Assembly: GCA_023386495.1 (NCBI GenBank)
Contig: JAEWJS010000157.1
Coordinates: forward strand, 1-35,850
Direction of reading: 5' to 3'
Source of the DNA: Bacillota bacterium
GTDB lineage: Bacteria; Bacillota; Bacilli; Paenibacillales; Paenibacillaceae
DNA length: 35,850 nucleotides
The notes under the pieces were generated by a model that saw only the letters and a program-made list of their open reading frames with translations, made no database searches and was not told the origin of the DNA. Shown one piece after another: positions 16,516 to 25,184 of this stretch (within the stretch, counting starts at the first letter, position 1; the number at the start of each line of letters is the position of its first letter). The position numbers and the translations under genes are program-made.

Positions 16516-17598
16516 TTATGAATTCATGAGGAGTTGAAGCTCCCTTAGAAGCGTCTCCATTTCGCTGTCGGTCCCGATGCAGATCCGCAGCTTGTCGCAG
16601 AGACGCGGGGCATCGAAATGCCGGACGTAGATATTCCGTTCCGCAAGCTTGGCACAGAGCGATCGAGCAGCGTTGACCCCTCGTTCGTCCGGCACCTTGC
16701 ACAGAACGAAGTTCGTATCTGACGGGTAGACCCGGAAGCCCATTCCGGTCATGGACGCGCTGAATGCGTCCCTTGTCTGCCGAATAGCTGCGGTCGTCTG
16801 CTTCAGGTAACTCGTATCCGATAGGGCGGCTGACGCGAGCATCGCGCTCACTTGATCGACGTTGTACAGATCCTTAGCCTTGTGCAGCGCCTCGATTAGA
16901 GCCGGGCTTGCGAGGCAGTAACCGACGCGCATGCCGCACATCGCGTAGGCCTTGGAGAACGTGCGCAGAATGAGCAGATTGGGATGCTTGTCGAGCAGCG
17001 GGATCGCAGTGGGCGATGCGCCATGGTCGTCCGAGCAGAAGTCGATATACGCTTCGTCGATAATAAGCAGTCCCTTATATTGTTGAGCGATCCGCTCCAC
17101 CTCGGCCGGCGGCAGCAGCTTGCCGCTCGGCGCATGCGGATTGATCAAGATGACGGCATCGGCCTCGCTTCGGATGAGGCCGTCTGTATCGATCGACAGA
17201 TCCTCCAGGCTCGGAATCATCTCGCAAGCGGTCTGATAGACGGCAGCGACCGACTGATAGAGCGCGAAGGAAGGATCCGGAATGGCGATGCGGCGATCCG
17301 GGCCGAGGAATGCCTTGAAGATCAGGGAGATGATCTCGCTGGAGCCGTTTCCGCACAACACTTCCTCTTCGCCGCGTCCGTGATGCCGAGCCACCGCGGA
17401 ACGGAGCATCGCGCTCTGATTGTCGGGGTAACGGCGAACGAGCTGTTCGCCGATCGATCGCAGGACGTCGAGCACGCGCGCCGAGGGAGGGTAAGGATTC
17501 TCGTTCAGATGCAGGCGGATAGCTGCCGGGTTATGAGTCGTTGCGGCACCGGCTGCGTATGGCTTCAACCGATCGATATGCGGTAAAATAATGGACAT
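16516..17598 (-). CDS. hisC: Histidinol-phosphate aminotransferase-like enzyme (HisC type)
   Basis: 360 residues, the usual HisC length. A PLP-dependent fold type I aminotransferase; HisC converts imidazole acetol phosphate to histidinol phosphate in histidine synthesis and some members also act on aromatic amino acids. Seen: LHLNENPYPPS near the N-terminus, CGNGSSEII, NPHAPSGK (NPNNPTG in most HisC), DEAYIDF, PLP lysine Lys216 in LRTFSKAYAMCGMRVGY and the phosphate-binding-type LRICIGT. GAGGAG lies 10 bases before the ATG at 17598. No other his genes are nearby. The divergent MocR-type regulator suggests control by PLP or amino acids, so a role outside histidine synthesis is possible. Confidence 0.85.
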   Translation of the reverse strand: MSIILPHIDRLKPYAAGAATTHNPAAIRLHLNENPYPPSARVLDVLRSIGEQLVRRYPDNQSAMLRSAVARHHGRGEEEVLCGNGSSEIISLIFKAFLGPDRRIAIPDPSFALYQSVAAVYQTACEMIPSLEDLSIDTDGLIRSEADAVILINPHAPSGKLLPPAEVERIAQQYKGLLIIDEAYIDFCSDDHGASPTAIPLLDKHPNLLILRTFSKAYAMCGMRVGYCLASPALIEALHKAKDLYNVDQVSAMLASAALSDTSYLKQTTAAIRQTRDAFSASMTGMGFRVYPSDTNFVLCKVPDERGVNAARSLCAKLAERNIYVRHFDAPRLCDKLRICIGTDSEMETLLRELQLLMNS

Positions 17599-17650
17599 GA
17601 CGAATCGCTCCTCATTCGGGATTCCCGTTCGCAGGCAGCGGCCGGGTTGC

Positions 17651-17674
17651 TGCCATTGTATCGGAACAATGGCA
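17651..17674. promoter_or_regulatory. 24-bp inverted repeat in the hisC/mocR intergenic region
   Basis: TGCCATTGT and ACAATGGCA are perfect 9-bp arms around a 6-bp centre. The left arm overlaps the hisC -10 element. The position between a MocR-type regulator and its divergent neighbour, and the length of the symmetry, make it the best operator candidate here. A third related half-site, ACAAATGGACA, follows near 17680. Confidence 0.6.
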
Positions 17675-17682
17675 CTGAACAA
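17655..17682 (-). promoter_or_regulatory. Promoter of hisC
   Basis: Minus strand TTGTTC (17682-17677), a 16-bp spacer and TACAAT (17660-17655). It is interleaved with the inverted repeat at 17651-17674, so a protein bound there would cover the -10 and spacer. Confidence 0.55.
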
Positions 17683-17726
17683 ATGGACAGTTCGAGCAAT
17701 TTCCGAATGACAGATGGAGGCGAGCC

Positions 17727-19172
17727 ATGATTCACTTGACACCGAAGCTGGATCCGAACGGACGTGAGGCGCTCTACATGCAGCTCTATCGCTACATCCG
17801 CGACGAGATCATGGCAGGCGCGATCGCCAGCAGTGCCCGCATGCCTTCGATTCGGCAGCTGGCTGCGCATCTGGACGTGAGCCGCACGCCGATCGCGCTT
17901 GCCTATGAGCAGCTGCTGGCCGAAGGTTATATCCTAAGCAAGCCTCGCAGCGGTTATTATGCGTCGGAGGTGGAAGGCGGATTTGGAGCCGCAACGGAGC
18001 GGATGGATGCTATGCCGAAAGGCGCGTCGCAGCGCTTGTCCGAGGAGACGGCGGCAGGAGTGAAGGAGCAGGCGATCCGCTTCGACTTCGAATATGGGGG
18101 CGTGGACCTGCAGCATTTTCCGTATGCCAAGTGGAGGAAATGGATGAATCGCTGCTTATCGCCGGAGAACGGGGATATGCTGACATACGGCGATTATCAA
18201 GGCGATCCCGGGCTGCGGAAGGAGATCGCGGGCTACCTGCGGCACACGCGGGGCGTGCGCTGCTCGCCGGAGCAGATCGTCATCGGTGCCGGCACGTACC
18301 ATTCGCTTGAGCTGCTCCTGCAGCTTCTGCGGGGCAAGGTCGATTGCATCGCGGCCGAGGAGGCGGTGAACGAAGGGGTCAAAGCGTTATTCGAGCAGCA
18401 TCGATACGCGGTCCGCACATTGCCGCTCGAGCATGATGGAATACGCGTGGAGGAAGCCGAGCTTGGCCCTTCCGGCGCCGTGTACGTGACGCCGTCCCAC
18501 CAATTTCCGTACGGCATGACATTATCCATCGCCAAGCGTCTGCAGCTCTTGCATTGGGCGCACGAACGGGAAGCCTATGTCATCGAGAACGATTACGACG
18601 GGGAGTTTCGTTACGGGGGAAGACCGATTCCTTCGCTCCAGAGCTTGGACCAGCATGACCGCGTGATCTACGTCGGCACGTTCTCGAAGGTGCTGACGCC
18701 GTCCTTCCGCATCAGCTACCTCGTACTTCCGCACAAGCTGCTCGAAGCATTCCGCGACCGGCTGCACAGCTACGACCAGCTTGCGTCGCCCATCTTCCAG
18801 CACGCCTTGCGGATGTTCATGCAAGCCGGCGACTTCGAGCGGCATATGCGGCGGATGAAGAACGTGTATCAGCGGAAGCACGCGCTGCTGCTGGAGGCGA
18901 TCGAGCGGTCGTTCGGCAGCCGTGCCGAGGTAATCGGGGCAGGCTCGGGGCTTCATATTCTGCTTCGGGTAAGGAATGCGATGACGGAGGCGGAGCTGGT
19001 CGCGTCCGCCCGAACGGTCGGCATTCGCGTATACCCGGCATCGATCTACTCGTTATCCCCCGATCATGCGGCATCGCAGACCGTTCTGCTCGGCTTCGGA
19101 GGCATCCGCGAGGAGGAAATCGCGGAAGCGATCGGTCTCCTCGCGGATACGTGGGGATTGCATCATGCATAA
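17727..19172 (+). CDS. MocR/PdxR-type regulator (GntR wHTH with aminotransferase domain)
   Basis: 481 residues. The N-terminal 75 or so residues are a GntR winged helix (LYMQLYRYIRDEI, MPSIRQLAAHLDVSRTPI, YEQLLAEGYI). The rest is a fold type I aminotransferase domain that serves as a PLP or amino-acid sensor: TPSHQFPYG, ENDYDGEFRYGG and PLP lysine Lys321 in YVGTFSKVLTPSFRISY. GGAGG lies 6 bases before the ATG. MocR regulators usually control a divergent neighbour, here hisC. It is not next to pdxS/pdxT, so the PdxR identity is not supported. Both domains look intact. Confidence 0.9.
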   Translation: MIHLTPKLDPNGREALYMQLYRYIRDEIMAGAIASSARMPSIRQLAAHLDVSRTPIALAYEQLLAEGYILSKPRSGYYASEVEGGFGAATERMDAMPKGASQRLSEETAAGVKEQAIRFDFEYGGVDLQHFPYAKWRKWMNRCLSPENGDMLTYGDYQGDPGLRKEIAGYLRHTRGVRCSPEQIVIGAGTYHSLELLLQLLRGKVDCIAAEEAVNEGVKALFEQHRYAVRTLPLEHDGIRVEEAELGPSGAVYVTPSHQFPYGMTLSIAKRLQLLHWAHEREAYVIENDYDGEFRYGGRPIPSLQSLDQHDRVIYVGTFSKVLTPSFRISYLVLPHKLLEAFRDRLHSYDQLASPIFQHALRMFMQAGDFERHMRRMKNVYQRKHALLLEAIERSFGSRAEVIGAGSGLHILLRVRNAMTEAELVASARTVGIRVYPASIYSLSPDHAASQTVLLGFGGIREEEIAEAIGLLADTWGLHHA

Positions 19173-19190
19173 TGATCCGGTTCTAATCAA

Positions 19191-19228
19191 AATAGACCCG
19201 CAGGACGCAAGCATCCCGCGGGTCTATT
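19191..19228. terminator. Bidirectional terminator between the MocR gene and dhaKL
   Basis: AATAGACCCGC (19191-19201) pairs perfectly with GCGGGTCTATT (19218-19228), extended inward by GGA/TCC. On the minus strand the stem runs into TTTTGATT. It fits in the 58-bp gap between two convergent genes. Confidence 0.75.
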
Positions 19229-19230
19229 CC

Positions 19231-20994
19231 TTACTTCAGACTGCGTGCAATCTCCGTGAAAATGACCCCGAGCGCATATGCGCCGGCATCGGGATGGCCG
19301 AGACTTCGTTCGCCGACATTGCCGGCACGGCCCATGCGCGCGACGATGTGCTTCGTCTGCTCGGCGCCATCCACCGCTGCCCGCGCGGCAAGGCCGAATG
19401 TCGTTAACAGATCCCGACTCGCGGCGGCATTGTCCGTCCAGACGTTCGCGTAAGGGACAAGTGCATCTATCAGCGTCTTATCGCCCACGACGGCGCCGCG
19501 GCCGAATGAGATTGCGCCGATTGTCTGAATGCCCTGGACGGCCGCTTGCAGCATCTCGGCGTATTCCTTGCCGGACAACGTGGTCCGGTTCCCCGCATAC
19601 TTGCCGGCCGCGCGGAATGCGGAGCCCCAGACCGGACCGGAGGCGCCGCCGCAATGCTCCATGATGACGAGGGAGCATCCGTCCAGGAACGAACCGATCG
19701 TCAAGCCGTCCGGCTGGACGAGGGATGGCCACTCACGCTTCAACTGCCGGAATCCCTTGGCCAAGCTCATCCCGAAGTCGCCGTCCCCGGCATGGCTGTC
19801 CAGCTCGCAGAAGGGCACTTCGTTGCGAATGATGATCTCGCTCATCTTGTCGACGATGTAGATCACGTTATCGAGCGTGAGCCGATCGCCGTGAATGACG
19901 GCGCTATGTTCGGCTGTCTCGGTGACGAAGGATGCCGTCTCCGCTTCGCCGTTCTCCTCGATGCTTCGATATTCCACCTCGGGAATCGGTCCGTCGACAC
20001 GGAACGCCGGAGCAAGGGAGGGACTGGACAACAGCGCCTTGAGCTCGTCATCGAGCTTCATGAACGTCAGGGACATGCCGATCATGTCGATGCTGGTCAT
20101 GTAGTTGCCGACGAAAGTCCGGCAGATGCGGATGCTCCTAGCGGCAAGCTCCCGCGAGACAGCATGGTTGAACGCGTACAGCTCCTGCAGCGGTGTGGCT
20201 CCGAAGCCGTTCACGAGAACGGCCAATTCGGCGGATTCGGCTTCGCCGTCCGCGATGCCCAAGTCTTGCAATAGCTCGGAAGTCATGCGGGCTGCGAGAT
20301 CGTCCGCGCTCGCGACGGGCTCCCGCCTGCGGCCGGGTTCGCCGTGGATGCCGACACCGTATTCCATCTCGCCATCGCCTAATTGGAACGTCGGCGATCC
20401 GTGCGCGGGCACGGTGCATGACGATAGCGCGAGGCCGATGCTTCGCACGCTGCGAGCCGCTTTTTCGGCTGCCGCCTTCACCTGCATGAGGTCCCGGCCT
20501 TCCTCCGCCGCTGCCCCGGCAATCTTGTGGACGAGCACGGTGCCTGCCACGCCGCGGCGGCCGACCGTGTACAGGCTGTCTTCGACCGCGATATCGTCGT
20601 CGACGCGGACGTATTCGACTTCCAAGCCGTCTTCAGCTGCCAAGCGAGCCGCGTTCTTGAAATTCATGATATCGCCGCTGTAATTTTTGATAATGAGGAG
20701 CGTACCTTTGCGGCTTGCCGTGGCCTTGATGGCTTGGTACACCTGAATCTGCGATGGGGAGGCGAACACGTCGCCGCATACCGCGGCATCCAGCATGCCG
20801 GTGCCGACGAACCCCGCGTGCGCCGGCTCGTGGCCGCTGCCGCCGCCGCTGATCAAGGTCACTTTGTCCGCGTTCATGCTCTTCTTCTTGATGACCTTAT
20901 GCTTGTTCAAGAGTTCGAGCTCTGGATGCGCCATTACCAGGCCGTTCAACATTTCCATAATGAGCGTGTCGGGCTTGTTCATGATTTTCTTCAC
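19231..20994 (-). CDS. dhaKL: Dihydroxyacetone kinase, single-chain DhaK-DhaL type
   Basis: 587 residues. Phosphorylates dihydroxyacetone with ATP to dihydroxyacetone phosphate. The DhaK half (1-330) has SGGGSGHEPAHAGFVG with His55, NYSGDIMNF with Asp108, and GIHGEPG with His217, the histidine that binds the substrate covalently as a hemiaminal. The DhaL half (from about 385) carries the Mg-ATP motif LDSHAGDGDFGMSLAKGF and GGASGPVWGSAF. A fused protein without DhaM indicates the ATP-dependent rather than the PTS-dependent type. The start is GTG at 20994, with GGAGG 7 bases upstream; ATG at 20982 is the alternative. Single gene under a promoter with an embedded cre site. Confidence 0.93.
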   Translation of the reverse strand: MKKIMNKPDTLIMEMLNGLVMAHPELELLNKHKVIKKKSMNADKVTLISGGGSGHEPAHAGFVGTGMLDAAVCGDVFASPSQIQVYQAIKATASRKGTLLIIKNYSGDIMNFKNAARLAAEDGLEVEYVRVDDDIAVEDSLYTVGRRGVAGTVLVHKIAGAAAEEGRDLMQVKAAAEKAARSVRSIGLALSSCTVPAHGSPTFQLGDGEMEYGVGIHGEPGRRREPVASADDLAARMTSELLQDLGIADGEAESAELAVLVNGFGATPLQELYAFNHAVSRELAARSIRICRTFVGNYMTSIDMIGMSLTFMKLDDELKALLSSPSLAPAFRVDGPIPEVEYRSIEENGEAETASFVTETAEHSAVIHGDRLTLDNVIYIVDKMSEIIIRNEVPFCELDSHAGDGDFGMSLAKGFRQLKREWPSLVQPDGLTIGSFLDGCSLVIMEHCGGASGPVWGSAFRAAGKYAGNRTTLSGKEYAEMLQAAVQGIQTIGAISFGRGAVVGDKTLIDALVPYANVWTDNAAASRDLLTTFGLAARAAVDGAEQTKHIVARMGRAGNVGERSLGHPDAGAYALGVIFTEIARSLK

Positions 20995-21023
20995 ATCGCA
21001 ACCTCCAATCGTTCATTGCTCTT

Positions 21024-21052
21024 ATCTTAGAATGAAAGCGCTCTAACGTAAA
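21024..21052 (-). promoter_or_regulatory. Promoter of dhaKL
   Basis: Minus strand TTTACG (21052-21047), a 17-bp spacer and TAAGAT (21029-21024), about 30 bp upstream of the GTG start. The spacer holds a cre site. Confidence 0.6.
21033..21046. promoter_or_regulatory. CcpA cre site inside the dhaKL promoter
   Basis: TGAAAGCGCTCTAA fits the cre consensus TGWNANCGNTNWCA at every position but one. It lies wholly between the -35 and -10 hexamers of the dhaKL promoter, a position from which CcpA with HPr-Ser-P represses. Glucose repression of dihydroxyacetone use is the inference. Confidence 0.7.
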
Positions 21053-21060
21053 TGGACTGA

Positions 21061-21246
21061 ATTGATGTATTGTGTGACGGCATAGAGAACGGCAAGCCGG
21101 TCACGAGCGGCGATAACGTCTGGATCGAAGGGCGCGCGATCGTCAATCCTGGCTTAACCATTGGGAACAACGAGGTGATCGCTTCCGGCGCAGTCGTCAC
21201 CAAGGACGTTCCGGATAACGTCGTCGTAGCCGGCAAGCATGGGTAG
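21061..21246 (+). pseudogene. C-terminal remnant of a maltose/galactoside O-acetyltransferase
   Basis: The frame after a TGA at 21058 reads GKPVTSGDNVWIEGRAIVNP, then GLTIGNNEVIASGAVVTKDV and PDNVVVAGKHG before TAG. This is the left-handed beta-helix C-terminus of the LacA/Maa acetyltransferase family, where GKPVxIGDNVWIGG and VxGAGSVVTKDI are usual. About 60 codons remain, of about 185. The N-terminal two thirds, including the catalytic histidine region, are absent, and the end after the NPA-type position is cut short. It has no start codon or SD. A dead fragment. Confidence 0.85.
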
Positions 21247-21281
21247 CGAGGCGAGAGCCTGAAGGGCAACGAGCGAATACG

Positions 21282-21322
21282 AAAAGCCGAGCGAAGCAGG
21301 CGGTGTGCCTGGTACGCTCGGC
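21282..21322 (-). terminator. Intrinsic terminator downstream of the AHSA1 gene
   Basis: GCCGAGCG (21286-21293) pairs perfectly with CGCTCGGC (21315-21322), with an inner AGGC/GCCT pairing. On the minus strand the stem is followed by TTTT. It ends the lacZ-AHSA1 unit. Confidence 0.8.
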
Positions 21323-21341
21323 TCTTCGATATGTTACCGCC

Positions 21342-21836
21342 TTATGGCCGCGAAGCCAAGGCATCCAATTCGTTCGCCAGCCGTGCCAGCGTCGACTTCG
21401 CGCCTTCGATCGCGCCGTATTGCTGTACCGTTATTTCCAATGCCTCGACAGTCGGGAATGCCATCCGCATCGTCAGAAGCGTCGCCTGTCCATCGCGCTC
21501 CATCGTGACGGTCACGCGAAAATGTTCCGGATTGTCGTCGTCCCCGTGCAAGTAGACCAGTCGCTCGGGCGGGACCGCCTCCACATACTGAATCCGGTTC
21601 GGATAGTCGGTTCCGTCCGGTCCGTGCATGACATAGCGCCAGACGCCGCCCGGTCGAACGTCGATTGCGAGCGTTGTGATCGCGAAGCCTTCCGGTCCCC
21701 ACCAACGCGAGAGATGCGTGGCGTCTGTCCATGTCTGATAGACGAGCTCGCGCGGGGCTTGGAAGGTGCGGGTGATGACCAGCTCACGCCCGTCGATCGC
21801 AGCTGATGCGAGATCCATCATCGAATTATCGGCCAT
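21342..21836 (-). CDS. SRPBCC/AHSA1-domain protein
   Basis: 164 residues. Member of the START-like SRPBCC superfamily, AHSA1 branch, small cytosolic proteins with a hydrophobic cavity; the ligand is unknown. Typical features: VITRTFQAPRELVYQTWTDA, LSRWWGPEGF, RPGGVWRYVMHGPDG and the C-terminal helix (TLARLANELDAL). The ATG at 21836 follows AGGAGG by 9 bases. It starts 35 bp after lacZ on the same strand and so is probably cotranscribed with it. No ArsR regulator, a frequent partner of this family, is adjacent. Confidence 0.88.
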   Translation of the reverse strand: MADNSMMDLASAAIDGRELVITRTFQAPRELVYQTWTDATHLSRWWGPEGFAITTLAIDVRPGGVWRYVMHGPDGTDYPNRIQYVEAVPPERLVYLHGDDDNPEHFRVTVTMERDGQATLLTMRMAFPTVEALEITVQQYGAIEGAKSTLARLANELDALASRP

Positions 21837-21871
21837 TGTTCTGTTCCTCCTGGTCATTTGTTACTCCCAAT

Positions 21872-24800
21872 TTATAGCGAGCGCAGCGTAAACCGAAAGC
21901 GATAGGAACGGTTAGCTGGCAGCGTGAATTGCTCGTGCGTCCGCGCGCCCCAGCTGTCGTCGCCGCCTACGCCCATCTGCTTGTAATTGATTCGGATGAC
22001 CGTCTTGCGGCTCTCCGGCAGCTTATAGACATGGTCATGCGTCTCGAGCTCCTCCGGCGTCCAAGGCAAGGCGTTCAATTCGAACGGCTCGAGTGCTTCG
22101 ATCGACAGGCCGGACCCATCCTGACCATCAGTGACGGAGGCCCAGCGGACATCCGTCTTGTTGCCGCATTCCTGCGGTCGCAGGTAGGGCACGAACTGAT
22201 CGCGGACGGCACCGGAGTAGCGGGCGATTCGCGCGCCGGTCTTTCGGTCCCAGTAGCTGTCATGCGGACCGCGTCCATACCACGCAATCGTATCCAGGCT
22301 GCCATCCGTTACGAGCATGAAGCCGAATTCCGGCAATTCAGGCAGCCCGTCGCCCGGCATTACAGTCTCCTCGATCTCCATCATGCCGTCGCGGTAGATG
22401 CGATAAGCAAGGGATAGAACGGATACGGGGGTATCCGTCACTTGATAGACGACCGTCACGACGAGTGCCGGCCCTTCGGTTCGATGCTCGAAGCGGAGCA
22501 GTCTCCGCTGCTGCGAGGCATGCTTCCATACCGCGCAGCGATCCGTGAGCTTATTGCCAAGGTCATTATCGGTCACGGCACGCCAGAAGCTCGGTCTGGC
22601 GGGCTCAAGCAGCCGCTCTTGGCCGGCAGCGGCGTAGGAGACGAGGTCTCCCGTGCTTTGGTTGATGCGGATCGTCACGCTGTCGCAGTCGACAACCAAC
22701 CGGTCGCCTTCTACGAACGCCTGCGGAGGCTGGCCAGCTGGAACGGGTTGCAGTGCCGTTGTCCGCGGGGAGAGCAGGAATTGCTCCCAGGCAACCTCAT
22801 GGCCGGCGGCAGCCCATGCGGAATCCTCTGTCGTGACGAACGCCAGCGTCAACAGCGCTTCGGCATCGTTGCCGCTAGCGTCGCGATCGTAAGGCACCGT
22901 AATCTCGGTCGTGCCGCCTGGCGGCAGTTGCACGGCTAACGTGCCCTCCTGGGCGGGTTCGCCATCCAGGTGAACGGTCCACTTCAAGCTATAGCTGTTC
23001 AGGTCGGTGAACAAGAACCGATTGCGAATCCGAACGATGCCATGTGCCAGATCGACTGCGTCGAAGCGGACGCTCTGGTAGCACTTCTTCACCTCTTCGA
23101 GCTTAGGCGTGACGGTGCGATCGGCGAGCACCAGCCCGTTGCCGCAAAAATTGCCGTCATGCGGCGACTCGCCGAAATCGCCGCCATACGCCAAGTACGA
23201 GACACCTTCCGCAGTCTGCGTGCGGATCGCTTGGTCCGCCCAATCCCAGATGAAGGCGCCTTGCAGCATGTCGTAGCGGTCGAATAATTCCCAGTACAGA
23301 TGCAGACCGCCGCAGGAATTGCCCATGGCATGGCTGTATTCGCATAGAATATACGGCTTCTTGGGGTTGCGCCGCGCATACGCTTCGACATCGCGCACGT
23401 GGACATACATCGTCGATTCGATGTCGCTGGCAGCCTCGAATTCTCTCGCGTGAAAGACCCCTTCATAGTGAACGAGACGGGTAGGATCCGCTTGCTTCAG
23501 GTAGTCGTACATTGCGATGAAGTTGTCGCCGCCGTAAGCTTCGTTGCCGAGCGACCAGATGACGATGGACGGATGATTTTTATCCCGCTGGAACATCGAG
23601 TTGCAGCGATCCAGCACATTGGCGCGCCATTCCGGCTTGCTGCCGGGAACATTGCCTTCGTGCAGCCCCTGTTGACCATACTGCCAAGTGCCGTGCGTCT
23701 CCAGATTGGTCTCGTCGATGACATAGAGGCCGTATTCGTCGCAGAGCCGATACCAGAGCGATTGATTGGGATAATGGGAGGTCCGAACGGCATTGATATT
23801 GTAGGCCTTCATGAGCATGATGTCGCGGACCATGTCTTCTCGAGTCAACACTCTGCCCGTGTCCGGCGAGAACTCGTGCCGGTTCACGCCTTGGAACACG
23901 ATCCGTTTGCCGTTGATCTGCATCAGGCCGTCCTTCAGCTCGAACTTTCGGAAGCCGGTCTTGCAGCCTACAATTTCGAACACGCGGCCAGCGGCATCCT
24001 TCAGGGTCAGGACGACGGAATAGAGAGCTGGCGATTCGGCGCTCCATAAGGCCGGATTATCGATCCGTGCCGAGAGCTGGACCTTGTGCTCGGCCTCGCC
24101 TCGCAGGGCGATTGACGCCGTCAGCGGGCGCTCCAAGACTGGCTGCAGATCAGGACCGAACAAGTGCGCCTCCAGCTCGCAGCCTTCGACAGCCGCCGCG
24201 TCATATTTGCCGATCGTTACGTCCATCAGCAGCTCCGCGTTCCGATAGTCCGCGTCGAGCTCGGAGCGAACGAAATAGTCCGCAATATGTACCGTTGGCT
24301 TCGTGTAGAGGTACACGTCCCGGAAAATGCCGCTGAGACGCCAAAAGTCTTGGTCTTCCAGCCAACTGGCGTCGCACCAGCGATACACTTCGACGGCCAG
24401 CTTGTTGTCGCCTTGGCGCAAATACGGCGTGATATCGAATTCGGCAGGCGTGAACGTGTCTTCGCTATAGCCGACTAGGTCGCCGTTAACCCAGACATAG
24501 AAGGCCGACTCGACGCCTTGGAAGCTCAGGTACACCGGTTGTCCCTGCCAATCGGCGGGTACGGTGAAGCTTCGCGCATAGGAACCCACCGGATTGTACT
24601 TCGACGGCGCGAAGGGAGCGGCAAGCTCAGGCTCCGACACCGACCAAGGATAGCGGACATTCGTGTACTGCGGATAATCGTAGCCTTGCAGCTGCCAATT
24701 CGAAGGGACGGGCATGTCCGCCCATGCGCTGCAGTCGTAGTCCGTACGATAGAAGGCTTCGATCCGCTCCTCCGGCCTGTCGGCATAGGCGAACTTCCAA

Positions 24801-24982
24801 GTGCCGTTCAAGGACTGCCGGAACGGAGAAGCCGACTCGTCGCCCGCGATCGCGGCCTCGACCGACACGCAGGTCGTATTCGGGGCGTGAGCGGCCATTC
24901 GGCGGATTTCATAGATTTCCGGGTTGTTGTTCCACTCGGGGTAGCCGTTTGCCGGCGGCTGGTAGACGAGCTTGCTGCGCAT
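21872..24982 (-). CDS. lacZ: Beta-galactosidase, GH2 (LacZ type)
   Basis: 1036 residues, full-length LacZ type with sugar-binding, immunoglobulin-like, TIM-barrel and C-terminal small-chain domains. Hydrolyses terminal beta-galactosides such as lactose; no signal peptide, so cytosolic. The acid/base is Glu481 in SLGNEAYGGD and the nucleophile Glu548 in ILCEYSHAMGNS. Other family segments are YPQYTNVRYPW, VNRHEFSPDTG and VRTSHYPNQ. GAGGAG lies 10 bases before the ATG. No lactose permease or lac regulator is adjacent; the divergent neighbour is the V4R gene. Downstream AHSA1 gene probably in the same transcript. Confidence 0.96.
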   Translation of the reverse strand: MRSKLVYQPPANGYPEWNNNPEIYEIRRMAAHAPNTTCVSVEAAIAGDESASPFRQSLNGTWKFAYADRPEERIEAFYRTDYDCSAWADMPVPSNWQLQGYDYPQYTNVRYPWSVSEPELAAPFAPSKYNPVGSYARSFTVPADWQGQPVYLSFQGVESAFYVWVNGDLVGYSEDTFTPAEFDITPYLRQGDNKLAVEVYRWCDASWLEDQDFWRLSGIFRDVYLYTKPTVHIADYFVRSELDADYRNAELLMDVTIGKYDAAAVEGCELEAHLFGPDLQPVLERPLTASIALRGEAEHKVQLSARIDNPALWSAESPALYSVVLTLKDAAGRVFEIVGCKTGFRKFELKDGLMQINGKRIVFQGVNRHEFSPDTGRVLTREDMVRDIMLMKAYNINAVRTSHYPNQSLWYRLCDEYGLYVIDETNLETHGTWQYGQQGLHEGNVPGSKPEWRANVLDRCNSMFQRDKNHPSIVIWSLGNEAYGGDNFIAMYDYLKQADPTRLVHYEGVFHAREFEAASDIESTMYVHVRDVEAYARRNPKKPYILCEYSHAMGNSCGGLHLYWELFDRYDMLQGAFIWDWADQAIRTQTAEGVSYLAYGGDFGESPHDGNFCGNGLVLADRTVTPKLEEVKKCYQSVRFDAVDLAHGIVRIRNRFLFTDLNSYSLKWTVHLDGEPAQEGTLAVQLPPGGTTEITVPYDRDASGNDAEALLTLAFVTTEDSAWAAAGHEVAWEQFLLSPRTTALQPVPAGQPPQAFVEGDRLVVDCDSVTIRINQSTGDLVSYAAAGQERLLEPARPSFWRAVTDNDLGNKLTDRCAVWKHASQQRRLLRFEHRTEGPALVVTVVYQVTDTPVSVLSLAYRIYRDGMMEIEETVMPGDGLPELPEFGFMLVTDGSLDTIAWYGRGPHDSYWDRKTGARIARYSGAVRDQFVPYLRPQECGNKTDVRWASVTDGQDGSGLSIEALEPFELNALPWTPEELETHDHVYKLPESRKTVIRINYKQMGVGGDDSWGARTHEQFTLPANRSYRFRFTLRSL

Positions 24983-25027
24983 TAGGTTGCAACTCCTCTG
25001 TCGATAGGGTAAGTAGTGACTATTTCT

Positions 25028-25055
25028 ATTATAAGTTCTCGATGGGGCATAGCAA
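25028..25055 (-). promoter_or_regulatory. Promoter of lacZ
   Basis: Minus strand TTGCTA (25055-25050), a 16-bp spacer and a perfect TATAAT (25033-25028), about 45 bp upstream of lacZ. The Fnr-like site of the divergent gene begins 22 bp further upstream. Confidence 0.65.
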
Positions 25056-25076
25056 CCTTTCGAAATGCAGTAGAAG

Positions 25077-25118
25077 TGTGATTGTTGTCACACCCCAATT
25101 CTGTGCTGGCATTACAAT
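25077..25118 (+). promoter_or_regulatory. Fnr/CRP-type box and -10 element of the V4R gene
   Basis: TGTGA-N6-TCACA (25077-25092) matches the Fnr/CRP consensus exactly, and the symmetry extends by one base on each side. A -10 TACAAT lies at 25113-25118, with no -35 hexamer (ACACCC stands there). With transcription starting near 25125 the box centre is at about -41, the class II activator position. In Bacillus this sequence is bound by the oxygen-sensing regulator Fnr. Confidence 0.7.
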
Positions 25119-25184
25119 GGTTTCAGAGCATCATCCCAGAAGGTGCTTTCTCGCATTGAACCGTACATACAAGGAGGAGACGAC

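Noticed and set aside
21027..21269. An 80-codon minus-strand frame over the acetyltransferase remnant
   Set aside because: It is the complement of a clear acetyltransferase fragment and also covers the dhaKL promoter and cre site.
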